NCBI GenBank assembly: GCA_045534575.1
Contig: JAZSJZ010000005.1
Coordinates: 124,001 to 188,000 of the forward strand
Length of the DNA stretch: 64,000 bases
Source of the DNA: UBA4636 sp045534575
GTDB lineage: Bacteria > Bacillota > Clostridia > Christensenellales > Borkfalkiaceae
Direction of reading: 5' to 3'
This document shows positions 31,283 through 38,465 of this stretch, one piece after another (position 1 is the first letter of the stretch; every line of letters starts with the position of its first letter). Position numbers and translations under genes: made by a program. The notes below the pieces were generated by a model. It worked only from the letters and a program-made list of their open reading frames with translations. It was not told the origin of the DNA and did no database searches.

Positions 31283-31312
31283 TTGACACTTTTTGTTTTA
31301 AAATGTTATAAT
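31283..31312 (+). promoter_or_regulatory. Promoter of the lipoprotein gene at 31381
   Basis: TTGACA (31283-31288), an 18-nt spacer and TATAAT (31307-31312), about 70 bases before the start codon. Confidence 0.8.
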
Positions 31313-31380
31313 CTAGTTGAAAAGAAAGAATTTGTCAAAATTTTAATTTTGAATTATAAAAAAGAAAGGGGGAGATGAGC

Positions 31381-32994
31381 GTGAAAAGAGATAAAATTTT
31401 AACTTTAATTCTAGCCGTATTTATGCTTGCAAGCGTAATGATTTTATCTTCTTGCAACAAAAATCAAGGCTCGGTGAATAGTTCGTCAAGCGATAACTCG
31501 TCGTCAAGCTCGTCGTCTAGCGTTGAAATAAATCCCGAAAGGGAAGATAGGTCGCAATACGAAAATGGCGATATTATTGCAGAGTTTTTCAATATGACCT
31601 TGCTTGAGGTTAAAAGGCTAAACCAAACTGATGGTTTTCAGTCAAAACTTGAGGGTTATCTTGTTGGCGATTTGTTTTCTGGGCTTATAAATAGGGCTCA
31701 AGGCGGTGATGACCTTATTGACTATTCATATTTCGGCTATTCTCGCTATACCAACAATTACTGGTATTCCAACCGCTATGAAAAGAAAGTTCACTACGTT
31801 CTAAACGCTATTTTAAACTATAATCTAGACGGCGAAGAGCCAATAAATTTAACTCAAGACGATATAAACACCTACGGTGAGTCGCAAATAATTGATATTA
31901 TGGGCTATCGCAACGATAATCTTATGACGAGCATTTATTCGTTAAATCCAATAACGAAGTCGCTAGTCAATTCAAAGGTTAAAGACCTTGTGAAAATGTG
32001 CAATAGCGATACTGATTTAGTTGTTGAGGGCGCAAAAGAAGTGTTTAGAGAAAACACCTTGCAAGAAATCGGCTCAGCTTTTGGCTTTGATGTTCCAAGC
32101 GATAAAAAAGATATGACCGTTCCTGAGTTTATTAACAGATATCAAGGCTTAAAGAAAGAAAACGCCGAAGCCATTGAAAACCAATTCAAAGCAGAATCTT
32201 TCTTAACTTCTATCTCAACTTTCTTGCAAAAAGAGGTTATCGTAATTAGCGATAGCATAAGCTTTGACGTTAGCGATATTTTGGAACTAGAGTCAACTTA
32301 TAGCACGATAACTTCAATGAACTTAACCTTTGTTAAGGAACTTCTTTTAAACGCTCTTTTAGGAACGCTTGATATAGAGCAATCGCAAAAAGATATTATT
32401 GCCGATATTCTTATGAACGATAGGCTTAAGTATTTTGTTTCGGTGTATTCAAGCGTGAAAAATAATGAGATAATAGAAGGTTATTCGCTAGGTCAAATCG
32501 TTTCGAATTTTAGCAATAATTTAACCAAACAGCAAATGGCTCAAAAACTCGAGAGCGAAAAGGAAAAATTTGTAACTGATAGTGCTTATGCTAAAACTGT
32601 TGCTCAAAACAGCGATAAACTTTTAAGCAATTTTGCAAAAGCGTCTATCGAACAGAACGAACTTGAAACCACCTTAATTAATGGCAAGAACTTTAATAAT
32701 AGCGATATTAAGTCTTTCTATAACGATAGTTTAGTTCCTCAAGAAACAATGCAAATTTTCGAGCCTGCGTTAGTTGTGCTTGCGATGAAGCAAAATTTTG
32801 AAGTTTTTGGCGGAACTGAAATAGCGTATGAAGATAACAAAATCGTATCTTCGCTAGAAAAATTCCTTGACGATACTTTAACTTACTACATAACACTTAG
32901 CACCACGAACGAAGGCTATGTTGCAATTTGCGATAGTTTTTACGATTCTTTAACTGTTGGTGACCTTGTTAGGTTAACCGCTATTATGGCATAA
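31381..32994 (+). CDS. Large hypothetical lipoprotein
   Basis: 537 residues from GTG 31381 (GGAG is 6 nt upstream; ATG 31375 in the same frame sits almost on the Shine-Dalgarno). Lipobox LSSC has Cys25, followed by a Ser/Asn-rich linker to about 52. The rest is predominantly alpha-helical and acidic, with EFFNMTLLEVKRL, segments naming no family to me, and several helix pairs of about 40 residues. It is monocistronic, with its own promoter and terminator, and lies downstream of rnpB. An extracytoplasmic, membrane-anchored location is well supported by the signal. The function is unknown. Confidence 0.8.
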   Translation: MKRDKILTLILAVFMLASVMILSSCNKNQGSVNSSSSDNSSSSSSSSVEINPEREDRSQYENGDIIAEFFNMTLLEVKRLNQTDGFQSKLEGYLVGDLFSGLINRAQGGDDLIDYSYFGYSRYTNNYWYSNRYEKKVHYVLNAILNYNLDGEEPINLTQDDINTYGESQIIDIMGYRNDNLMTSIYSLNPITKSLVNSKVKDLVKMCNSDTDLVVEGAKEVFRENTLQEIGSAFGFDVPSDKKDMTVPEFINRYQGLKKENAEAIENQFKAESFLTSISTFLQKEVIVISDSISFDVSDILELESTYSTITSMNLTFVKELLLNALLGTLDIEQSQKDIIADILMNDRLKYFVSVYSSVKNNEIIEGYSLGQIVSNFSNNLTKQQMAQKLESEKEKFVTDSAYAKTVAQNSDKLLSNFAKASIEQNELETTLINGKNFNNSDIKSFYNDSLVPQETMQIFEPALVVLAMKQNFEVFGGTEIAYEDNKIVSSLEKFLDDTLTYYITLSTTNEGYVAICDSFYDSLTVGDLVRLTAIMA

Positions 32995-33015
32995 ATAAAG
33001 TTTTACAAAAGATGA

Positions 33016-33046
33016 AAAAACGGCAAGAAATTCTTGCCGTTTTTAA
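33016..33046 (+). terminator. Terminator after the lipoprotein gene
   Basis: AAACGGCAAG (33018-33027) pairs with CTTGCCGTTT (33033-33042) with a 5-nt AAATT loop. Flanking A and T runs make it likely to work in both directions. Confidence 0.9.
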
Positions 33047-33080
33047 AGTGATATAAATTATTAAAAATTGTCAAATTATG

Positions 33081-33104
33081 GCGATAATCGACCTATAGGA
33101 AGGC
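33081..33104 (-). repeat. Dispersed palindrome copy overlapping the end of a minus-strand gene
   Basis: On the minus strand GCCTTCCTATAGGTCGATTA followed by TCGC. The stop codon of the gene at 33093-33533 (TAG, 33095-33093) and its last codons lie inside the repeat. Confidence 0.7.
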
Positions 33105-33533
33105 TTTTAATCGTTCTTCGTAACCTTCTTCAAGTGCTTGAAGTTCTCTAATCAACTCTTTTATTGGCTCGCAAAGTTGGTTTTCTCCACGACTTAAAAG
33201 TTGAATAAGTTCGGTTGTTCCCATAACAGTGCCTTTAATCATCATATCGGCAATGTGCGAGGTTGAATCGTCAGTTAAGGTGTTCATTTTAATGCTAGTC
33301 CAAAGCATTGCCTTTTTCATAACGTTCACGTCTTTAGGCTCAAGGTTGTGTTCACGCATAAAAGAAGCAACTTTAGAAATGAACTTTTCATAGCCTTCAT
33401 ATTCGTCTTGAAGTTCACGCCTAAACTCGTTGTTTTTAACTTCTTCCAAAACGTTGGAGATAGACTGAAGGGCGATGTGCGCGTTCTTATAAACGTTGTT
33501 TATGCTTTCAATTTCGATTTCACTAAGTCTCAT
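33093..33533 (-). CDS. Small all-helical protein, ferritin-like bundle candidate
   Basis: 146 residues, without membrane helices or Cys clusters. Heptad-like helices cover nearly the whole length (NNVYKNAHIALQSISNVLEE, EYEGYEKFISKVASFM, MWTSIKMN region, and ELIRELQALEEGYEERL). The pattern resembles small ferritin-like four-helix bundle proteins in Clostridia, but a clear E-x-x-H metal set is not obvious, so I do not name a family. AGAGAGG precedes the ATG. It is a single gene, and its 3-prime end is formed by the dispersed repeat. Confidence 0.7.
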   Translation of the reverse strand: MRLSEIEIESINNVYKNAHIALQSISNVLEEVKNNEFRRELQDEYEGYEKFISKVASFMREHNLEPKDVNVMKKAMLWTSIKMNTLTDDSTSHIADMMIKGTVMGTTELIQLLSRGENQLCEPIKELIRELQALEEGYEERLKAFL

Positions 33534-33607
33534 TTTTACCTCTCTAAAAAATAAAAGTTTTTATAAGATAATTGTTTGCAAAAATGCGTAAATTTATGCG
33601 CAAACGT

Positions 33608-33636
33608 TTGACAAAGTGTTATTTTTCTGCTAAATT
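33608..33636 (+). promoter_or_regulatory. Promoter of rplU-rpmA
   Basis: TTGACA (33608-33613), a 17-nt spacer and TAAATT (33631-33636), placing transcription start just before the structured leader. Confidence 0.65.
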
Positions 33637-33640
33637 ATAT

Positions 33641-33718
33641 GGGAACCGCTCGAGAAGGGCTCTTTTAAGCACGCAAAATAAGCGTCGCCTGTGATTCGGC
33701 GAGATTGGTCAGGGAGGT
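33641..33718 (+). ncRNA. Candidate L21 ribosomal-protein leader
   Basis: The roughly 80 bases between the promoter and rplU contain a hairpin TCGCC/GGCGA (33685-33689 with 33698-33702), a GAG/CTC-bounded segment near 33652 and a final GGGAGGT Shine-Dalgarno. Position, size and hairpin-rich character match the L21 leader of Bacillota, an autoregulatory element. I could not check the covariance model. Confidence 0.5.
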
Positions 33719-33726
33719 AAATTAAT

Positions 33727-34035
33727 ATGTATGCTATTATCGAAAACGGCAGTAAGCAATACAAAGTTTGTGAAGGCGACGTTGTAAAGTTCGAAAAGCT
33801 CAGCGCTGAAGTAGGCGGCAAGGTTGAATTCAAAGTATTGTTAGTATCTGACGAAAACGGTATTAAAGTTGGCAGTGATGTTGAATCTTTTAAGGCTATC
33901 GGCGAAGTAATTGCGCAAGATAAGTTTAAAAAGGTTATCGTTTACAAATACAAAGCGAAAAAGAACATTAGAAAGAAACAAGGCCACAGACAACCGTTCA
34001 CCGCAGTTAAAATCGAAAAGATTTCTGCACAATAA
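33727..34035 (+). CDS. rplU: 50S ribosomal protein L21
   Basis: 102 residues, normal size. It opens MYAIIENGSKQYKVCEGDVV and ends KKNIRKKQGHRQPFTAVKIEKI, the L21 signature. L21 binds 23S rRNA in the large subunit. A strong GGGAGG lies 8 nt before ATG. rpmA follows after 22 bases. The small prp protease gene usually found between them in Bacillota is absent. Confidence 0.97.
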   Translation: MYAIIENGSKQYKVCEGDVVKFEKLSAEVGGKVEFKVLLVSDENGIKVGSDVESFKAIGEVIAQDKFKKVIVYKYKAKKNIRKKQGHRQPFTAVKIEKISAQ

Positions 34036-34057
34036 TTAAATAGGAGGAAAAATAATT

Positions 34058-34336
34058 ATGTTTTTATTCAAATTATTTGCTCATAAAAAGGGTGTTGGCT
34101 CCTCGAAGAACGGTCGTGACAGTGCTGCAAAGCGCTTAGGTCCAAAGCGTTCTGACGGTCAATTCGTTTTAGCTGGTAACATTCTCGTTCGTCAACGTGG
34201 AACTAAATTCCACCCAGGCAAGAACGTTGGTATCGGTAAAGACGACACTTTATACGCTTTAATCGACGGCGTTGTAAAATTCGAAAGATTGGGCAAAGAC
34301 AAAAAGCAAGTTAGCATTATTGCTAAAGCAAACTAA
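34058..34336 (+). CDS. rpmA: 50S ribosomal protein L27 with cleavable-type N-terminal extension
   Basis: 92 residues. The core starts HKKGVGSSKNGRDSAAKRLG and includes RQRGTKFHPGKNVG. Ahead of it are eight residues, MFLFKLFA, like the MLxLNLQFFA extension of Bacillota L27 that the cysteine protease Prp removes after FFA. Here the site would be LFA before HKKG. L27's mature N-terminus reaches the peptidyl-transferase centre, so removal is essential where it occurs. AGGAGGAAAA precedes the ATG. A terminator follows directly. Confidence 0.96.
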   Translation: MFLFKLFAHKKGVGSSKNGRDSAAKRLGPKRSDGQFVLAGNILVRQRGTKFHPGKNVGIGKDDTLYALIDGVVKFERLGKDKKQVSIIAKAN

Positions 34337-34342
34337 CAAATT

Positions 34343-34369
34343 ACCATCGCCAAAAGCGATGGTTTTTTT
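34343..34369 (+). terminator. Intrinsic terminator of rplU-rpmA
   Basis: ACCATCGC (34343-34350) pairs with GCGATGGT (34356-34363), with a CAAAA loop and seven further T/A-rich bases. Confidence 0.93.
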
Positions 34370-34374
34370 ATCTT

Positions 34375-35196
34375 ATGATTAAATTTTCGGCAAAATATTT
34401 AAACTTTAAAGACACGCTTTCATGCGGACAAGTTTTTCGCTTTAAGCCCTATAAAAAAGGATATCTCATAAACGCAAAAAACTCTTGCGCATACGTTTAT
34501 AACGAAAACGGCTTTGCCTATATTTTAGGCGACGAGAGTTTTCACGATTATTTCGATTTAGATAGAGATTACGCAAAAATTATTGAAGATATCAAAAAAA
34601 TAGGCAACGAAAAACTTAGTTTTGCGTGCCAAAAATATTCTGGGATTAGAATTTTAAAGCAAGACTATTTTGAAACGCTAATTTCGTTTATAATATCGCA
34701 AAACAACAATATTCCAAGAATAAAATCGTCAATAGAAAAACTTTGCCAAACCTTTGGCGAAAAGTTTATTTTTTTAGACGTTGAAACCTATTCCTTTCCA
34801 ACTTCTCAAGCGCTTGCAAATTCACCGCTAGAGAAGTTAAAGGAACTAGGTTTAGGCTATCGCGCTGAATACGTAAAAGAAACGGCAAACTTGGTTGAAA
34901 AGGGTTGTTTAGACTTAGAAAAATTAGCATTGCTCGATACTTCAAGTTTAAAAACTGAACTTTTAAAATTAAAGGGCGTTGGCGAAAAAGTTTGCAACTG
35001 CGTAATGCTGTTCGGCTTTTCTAAAACCGATTCCTTCCCTGTTGATACTTGGGTAGAAAAAGTTTACTATCAAGACTTTTTAGGCAAAAAAGCAACCCGC
35101 CAACAAATAACCAAATTCTTTATTGATTTGTTTAAAGATAACTCTGGTTTTGTTCAACAATATTTATTCCACGCAAAACGTATGAACGATTTTTAA
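34375..35196 (+). CDS. ogg: 8-oxoguanine DNA glycosylase (OGG1-type, HhH-GPD)
   Basis: 273 residues. An N-terminal OGG domain (SCGQVFRFKPYKKGY) is followed by an HhH-GPD domain with ETLISFIISQNNNIPRIKSS and LKGVGEKVCNCVMLFGFSKTDSFPVDTWVEK. The GVGEKV Lys aligns with the lyase Lys and PVDTW with the catalytic Asp of OGG1. It excises oxidised guanine and nicks the site. The ATG lies 5 bases after the rpmA terminator tail and has no Shine-Dalgarno, so expression may be low or depend on terminator read-through. Convergent with serA. Confidence 0.9.
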   Translation: MIKFSAKYLNFKDTLSCGQVFRFKPYKKGYLINAKNSCAYVYNENGFAYILGDESFHDYFDLDRDYAKIIEDIKKIGNEKLSFACQKYSGIRILKQDYFETLISFIISQNNNIPRIKSSIEKLCQTFGEKFIFLDVETYSFPTSQALANSPLEKLKELGLGYRAEYVKETANLVEKGCLDLEKLALLDTSSLKTELLKLKGVGEKVCNCVMLFGFSKTDSFPVDTWVEKVYYQDFLGKKATRQQITKFFIDLFKDNSGFVQQYLFHAKRMNDF

Positions 35197-35213
35197 AAAA
35201 CTTAATATAACAA

Positions 35214-35250
35214 AAAACCTGCCTATAACTTGATTAAAGGCAGGTTTTGT
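35214..35250. terminator. Bidirectional terminator between ogg and serA
   Basis: AAAACCTGCCT plus TAA pair with TTA plus AGGCAGGTTTT with one A/A mismatch and a CTTGA loop. It is a dispersed-palindrome family member, the same design as at 1831 and 5529. Confidence 0.9.
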
Positions 35251-35271
35251 TTATTTTTGTTTTAGTTTTTC

Positions 35272-36414
35272 TTATAAAGAACGAACTTTAATAACGCCGT
35301 CGATAGAAGAGATTTGGTCAATAATTGCTTGTGATAAAGCCTCGTCGCTATCAATAAGCATTGCGCCAAAATCTTTTTTCATACCGCAAGTTGTTTGAGT
35401 TGGCAATGTAGAGATAACTTTAATAATTTTTGCTTGTGTTTCTTCCTTAGCAAAGAGAACAACCGTTCTTGCAGCGCCTTTTTCAGCGGTAAGTCTAGGG
35501 AAGTTTACAGAGTTAACAATGTTACCATTTTCAATATAATCAACCATTTGGCTAGCAGCCATAACAGCGCAGTTATCTTCAGCTTCTTCGCTAGATGCTC
35601 CAAGGTGAGGAATACAAATAATATTCTTCTTGTTAACGATTGTTGCGTTAGGGAAGTCAGTTGCGTAAGCAGAAACTTTGCCCGATTCGCAAGCTGAGAT
35701 AATATCTTCATTGTTAACGAGTTCACCGCGTGAGCAGTTTACGATCTTAACGCCGTTTTTCATAAGAGCGAGCGATTGAGCGTTAACAAGGTTCTTAGTT
35801 TCGCTAGTGAGTGGAACGTGGAAGGTGATATAATCACATAAACCGAATAACTCTTCTTTGCTATCAACAATCTTTACGTTAGTAAAAGAAGATTTTGCGC
35901 TTTCAGGAAGGTAAGGGTCGTAACCAACGATAGTCATACCGAGAGCAAAAGCAGCGTCAGCAACCTTTCTGCCGATAGCGCCAAGCCCGTAAACGCCTAA
36001 AACCTTGCCAGAAATTTCATTTCCACCAAAAGCCTTTTTGCCCTTTTCAACTTGTTCAGCAACCGTCTTATCGCCGTCAGTCAAGCCGTTAGCCCAAGTG
36101 ATGCCTTGGCTTACTTTTCTAGCGCAAAGAAGAAGCGCTAAAATAACTAATTCCTTAACAGCATTTGCGTTAGCACCGGGAGTGTTGAAAACAACAACGC
36201 CTTTTTTAGCATATTCTTCAACAGGAATATTGTTAGTGCCAGCGCCTGCTCTACCAACGCATAGAACAGATGGGTTAGGAGTGTATTCGTGCATATTGAA
36301 ACTTCTAACCATAATACCTAAAGCATTAGAAGAAGATTCAACGAGTTCATACTTATCAGCGAAAACGTTTTTAACGAGTGGGCTGATTTCATTAAGTTTA
36401 ATAATATCTACCAT
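35272..36414 (-). CDS. serA: D-3-phosphoglycerate dehydrogenase
   Basis: 380 residues, a short-form SerA. VLCVGRAGAGTNNIPVEEYAKKGVVVFNTPGANANAVKEL, split over the substrate and hinge regions, and the NAD site GVYGLGAIGRKVADAAFALGM are clear. The catalytic Arg (NCSRGELV), Glu and His (IPHLGASSEEAE) follow. The last about 60 residues look like an ACT-type domain. It oxidises 3-phosphoglycerate as the first step of serine synthesis. It follows serC by 2 bases on the same transcript, so the two first steps of the pathway are coupled. The Shine-Dalgarno is within the serC end. Confidence 0.95.
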   Translation of the reverse strand: MVDIIKLNEISPLVKNVFADKYELVESSSNALGIMVRSFNMHEYTPNPSVLCVGRAGAGTNNIPVEEYAKKGVVVFNTPGANANAVKELVILALLLCARKVSQGITWANGLTDGDKTVAEQVEKGKKAFGGNEISGKVLGVYGLGAIGRKVADAAFALGMTIVGYDPYLPESAKSSFTNVKIVDSKEELFGLCDYITFHVPLTSETKNLVNAQSLALMKNGVKIVNCSRGELVNNEDIISACESGKVSAYATDFPNATIVNKKNIICIPHLGASSEEAEDNCAVMAASQMVDYIENGNIVNSVNFPRLTAEKGAARTVVLFAKEETQAKIIKVISTLPTQTTCGMKKDFGAMLIDSDEALSQAIIDQISSIDGVIKVRSL

Positions 36415-36416
36415 AA

Positions 36417-37496
36417 TTACTTATTTTCAACCTCAAATTTCTTCATAAAGTCGATAAGCGCTTGAACGCCTTCAACAGGCATAGCGTTATAAATGCTTGC
36501 GCGCATACCGCCAACAAGACGGTGACCTTTAAGCGAGCATAGACCGTTAGCAGTTGCTTCTTTAATGAACTTAGCGTCAAGGTCAGCGTCGCCAGTGATG
36601 AAAGGAACGTTCATAATAGAACGGTCTTCTTTATTAACAGTTGATTTGAAAAGTGAAGAAGAATCAATGAAGTCGTAAAGCATTTGAGCCTTTGCAACGT
36701 TGATTTTTTCCATTTCTTTAACGCCACCTAGTTGAACTAAACGGCGGAAAACTAAAAGCGCCATATAAATGCTAAAGCAAGGTGGGGTGTTGTATAAACT
36801 ACCTTCTTTTGCTTGAGTTGACCACTTAAGCATAGTAGGCGTGCAGTCAAGAACGTTTGCGCTATCGTCAACAACGCTCTTTTTAGCAATTACGATAGTA
36901 ACACCCGCTGGAGCGATGTTCTTTTGTGCGCCAGCATAGATAACGCCGAACTTCGAAACGTCAATCTCTCTAGATAAAATTTCGCTAGACATATCAGAAA
37001 CGAGCATTACGTCAGTTTTAGGGAATTCTTTAAATCTCGTGCCGAAAATGGTGTTGTTAGAAGTGAAGTGAAGGTATGCTGCGTCGCTTCTAATATCGAG
37101 ATTTTTTGGAACGAACGTATAAGTGTCAGCCTTAGAAGAGCCGGCAACGTGAATATCGCCGTAAAGGCACGCTTCTTGATAAGCCTTGTTCGCAAAGTTA
37201 CCGCTAACGATATAGTCTGCTTTTTTGTTCTTTCCAAGAAGATTCATTGGAACGGCTGCAAATTGTTGGCTTGCACCACCTTGAACGAATAAAACGTAGT
37301 AATCGTCAGGGATGTTCATGAGTTTTCTAAGAAGCGCTTCGGCTTCTTCAACAACTGCCATGAACGGCTTTGAGCGGTGGCTCATTTCGGTTATGCTCAT
37401 ACCGGTGTTGTTAAAGTTGAGCATATCTTGTTGCGCTTCTTTAAGAACGTCGATAGGGAGCATTGATGGACCTGCAGAAAAATTGTAAACTCTCAT
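36417..37496 (-). CDS. serC: Phosphoserine aminotransferase
   Basis: 359 residues from ATG 37496 (MRVYNFSAGPSMLP), which has AGAGG a few bases upstream; the frame is open six codons earlier without better signals. Motifs are YNFSAGPSMLP, FVQGGASQQFAAVPMNL and YAGAQKNIAPAGVTIV, whose Lys binds PLP. It converts 3-phosphohydroxypyruvate and glutamate to phosphoserine. It is first in a two-gene serC-serA operon; serB is not nearby. Confidence 0.96.
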   Translation of the reverse strand: MRVYNFSAGPSMLPIDVLKEAQQDMLNFNNTGMSITEMSHRSKPFMAVVEEAEALLRKLMNIPDDYYVLFVQGGASQQFAAVPMNLLGKNKKADYIVSGNFANKAYQEACLYGDIHVAGSSKADTYTFVPKNLDIRSDAAYLHFTSNNTIFGTRFKEFPKTDVMLVSDMSSEILSREIDVSKFGVIYAGAQKNIAPAGVTIVIAKKSVVDDSANVLDCTPTMLKWSTQAKEGSLYNTPPCFSIYMALLVFRRLVQLGGVKEMEKINVAKAQMLYDFIDSSSLFKSTVNKEDRSIMNVPFITGDADLDAKFIKEATANGLCSLKGHRLVGGMRASIYNAMPVEGVQALIDFMKKFEVENK

Positions 37497-37621
37497 AATT
37501 CCTCTTTCTCCCATTTTTAACTGGCTGTTAAAAACGAGATAATTTTTTTTAGTTCCACTCCATTTTAGACCAATTTCGCCAAAAAAGCAACAATAAAATT
37601 AACCAAAACAAAATTTATTCA

Positions 37622-37641
37622 ATAATTTATATATAAATTAT
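37622..37641. promoter_or_regulatory. Perfect 20-bp AT palindrome upstream of serC
   Basis: ATAATTTATATATAAATTAT reads the same on both strands. It lies about 125 bases before serC, in the 216-base gap that otherwise holds nothing I can support. It could be an operator or only an AT-rich upstream element. Confidence 0.3.
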
Positions 37642-37730
37642 CAACCAAACTGCACGAAGTGGCGTCAATATGGATTTTTCGGCACTTTTACCTAAGGTAA
37701 ACTTAAGCGTAAAATGTTCGTTTCTTAGTT

Positions 37731-38465
37731 TTAGTTAAATTCAGTCATATGTTTTCGATATCTTCTTGGTAGTTGATTATCTTGCAGTTTAGTGTTTTTG
37801 CGCTCGGCAATGTTGACCGAATTAAAATAAGTTTTCCAAAGCGTTTTAAAATTAAATTCCTCGCTCGATAGATAAACGGTGAGAGAGGTATCGAGCGTGG
37901 CTTTCAAAATGTTAACCCCGTCACAGCACACGATAAGGTTTCTTTTCACGTCGTGAATAATAAACTTTTCACCTAAAAACCGAGCCTTGAAAAACGGCGC
38001 GATAAGATCTATAACGTCGTTGTCGGGCTCAACGTGCGAATACCATCCGCCACTTTCAACTTCTTCAAACCGCAAAATTCCTTTTAGTCGATGAACTTCA
38101 CTGCTTATTTTTTTGGTTAGGTCAAATAGAAGTAGCACGTCAGGGTCGGCGAAGTTATCAGTTAAATTTTTTTTAGCCTTCAAACACTTTTTAAGCACGT
38201 TAAACATAACCGTTTCCTTAATGTCTTCACACGAGCGAAAACAATAAAAAACCGTTGATAACAGGCTTATACCGCAACTTTTTTTAATTCCGTTCCGCAC
38301 TCTTAAGGCGATTTCTTCGTCAGTTTCAATTAAAATAACTTGAGTGTTAAATGAGGGTTGAAAGGAAGAAGAAAACACTGCGATTGGCTCTTCTTTTTTT
38401 GAAAAGGCACGGAACAAACAGCACAAAAGCCCGCTTTTTGTTCCGTCAAATTGATAACAAATCAT
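37731..38465 (-). CDS. Putative DNA metabolism protein (TIGR03915/DUF4130 type)
   Basis: 244 residues. The arrangement of an N-terminal YQFDGTKSGLLCCLFRAF, the central LRFEEVESGGWYSHVEPDNDVIDLIAPFF and the C-terminal LPRRYRKHM matches the DUF4130/TIGR03915 family. Those proteins are always encoded beside the radical SAM protein found just upstream here. The biochemical role is undefined; uracil-glycosylase-like DNA repair links have been suggested for the family. It overlaps the radical SAM gene by ATGA. A repeat-like segment lies in its coding sequence at 38252-38275. Confidence 0.85.
   Translation of the reverse strand: MICYQFDGTKSGLLCCLFRAFSKKEEPIAVFSSSFQPSFNTQVILIETDEEIALRVRNGIKKSCGISLLSTVFYCFRSCEDIKETVMFNVLKKCLKAKKNLTDNFADPDVLLLFDLTKKISSEVHRLKGILRFEEVESGGWYSHVEPDNDVIDLIAPFFKARFLGEKFIIHDVKRNLIVCCDGVNILKATLDTSLTVYLSSEEFNFKTLWKTYFNSVNIAERKNTKLQDNQLPRRYRKHMTEFN
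38252..38275 (+). repeat. Dispersed palindrome-like copy inside the TIGR03915 gene
   Basis: CCGTTGATAACAGGCTTATA followed by CCGC matches the GTCGATAACGGGCTTATAGG form at all but a few positions. It lies in codons of the minus-strand gene. Confidence 0.4.
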
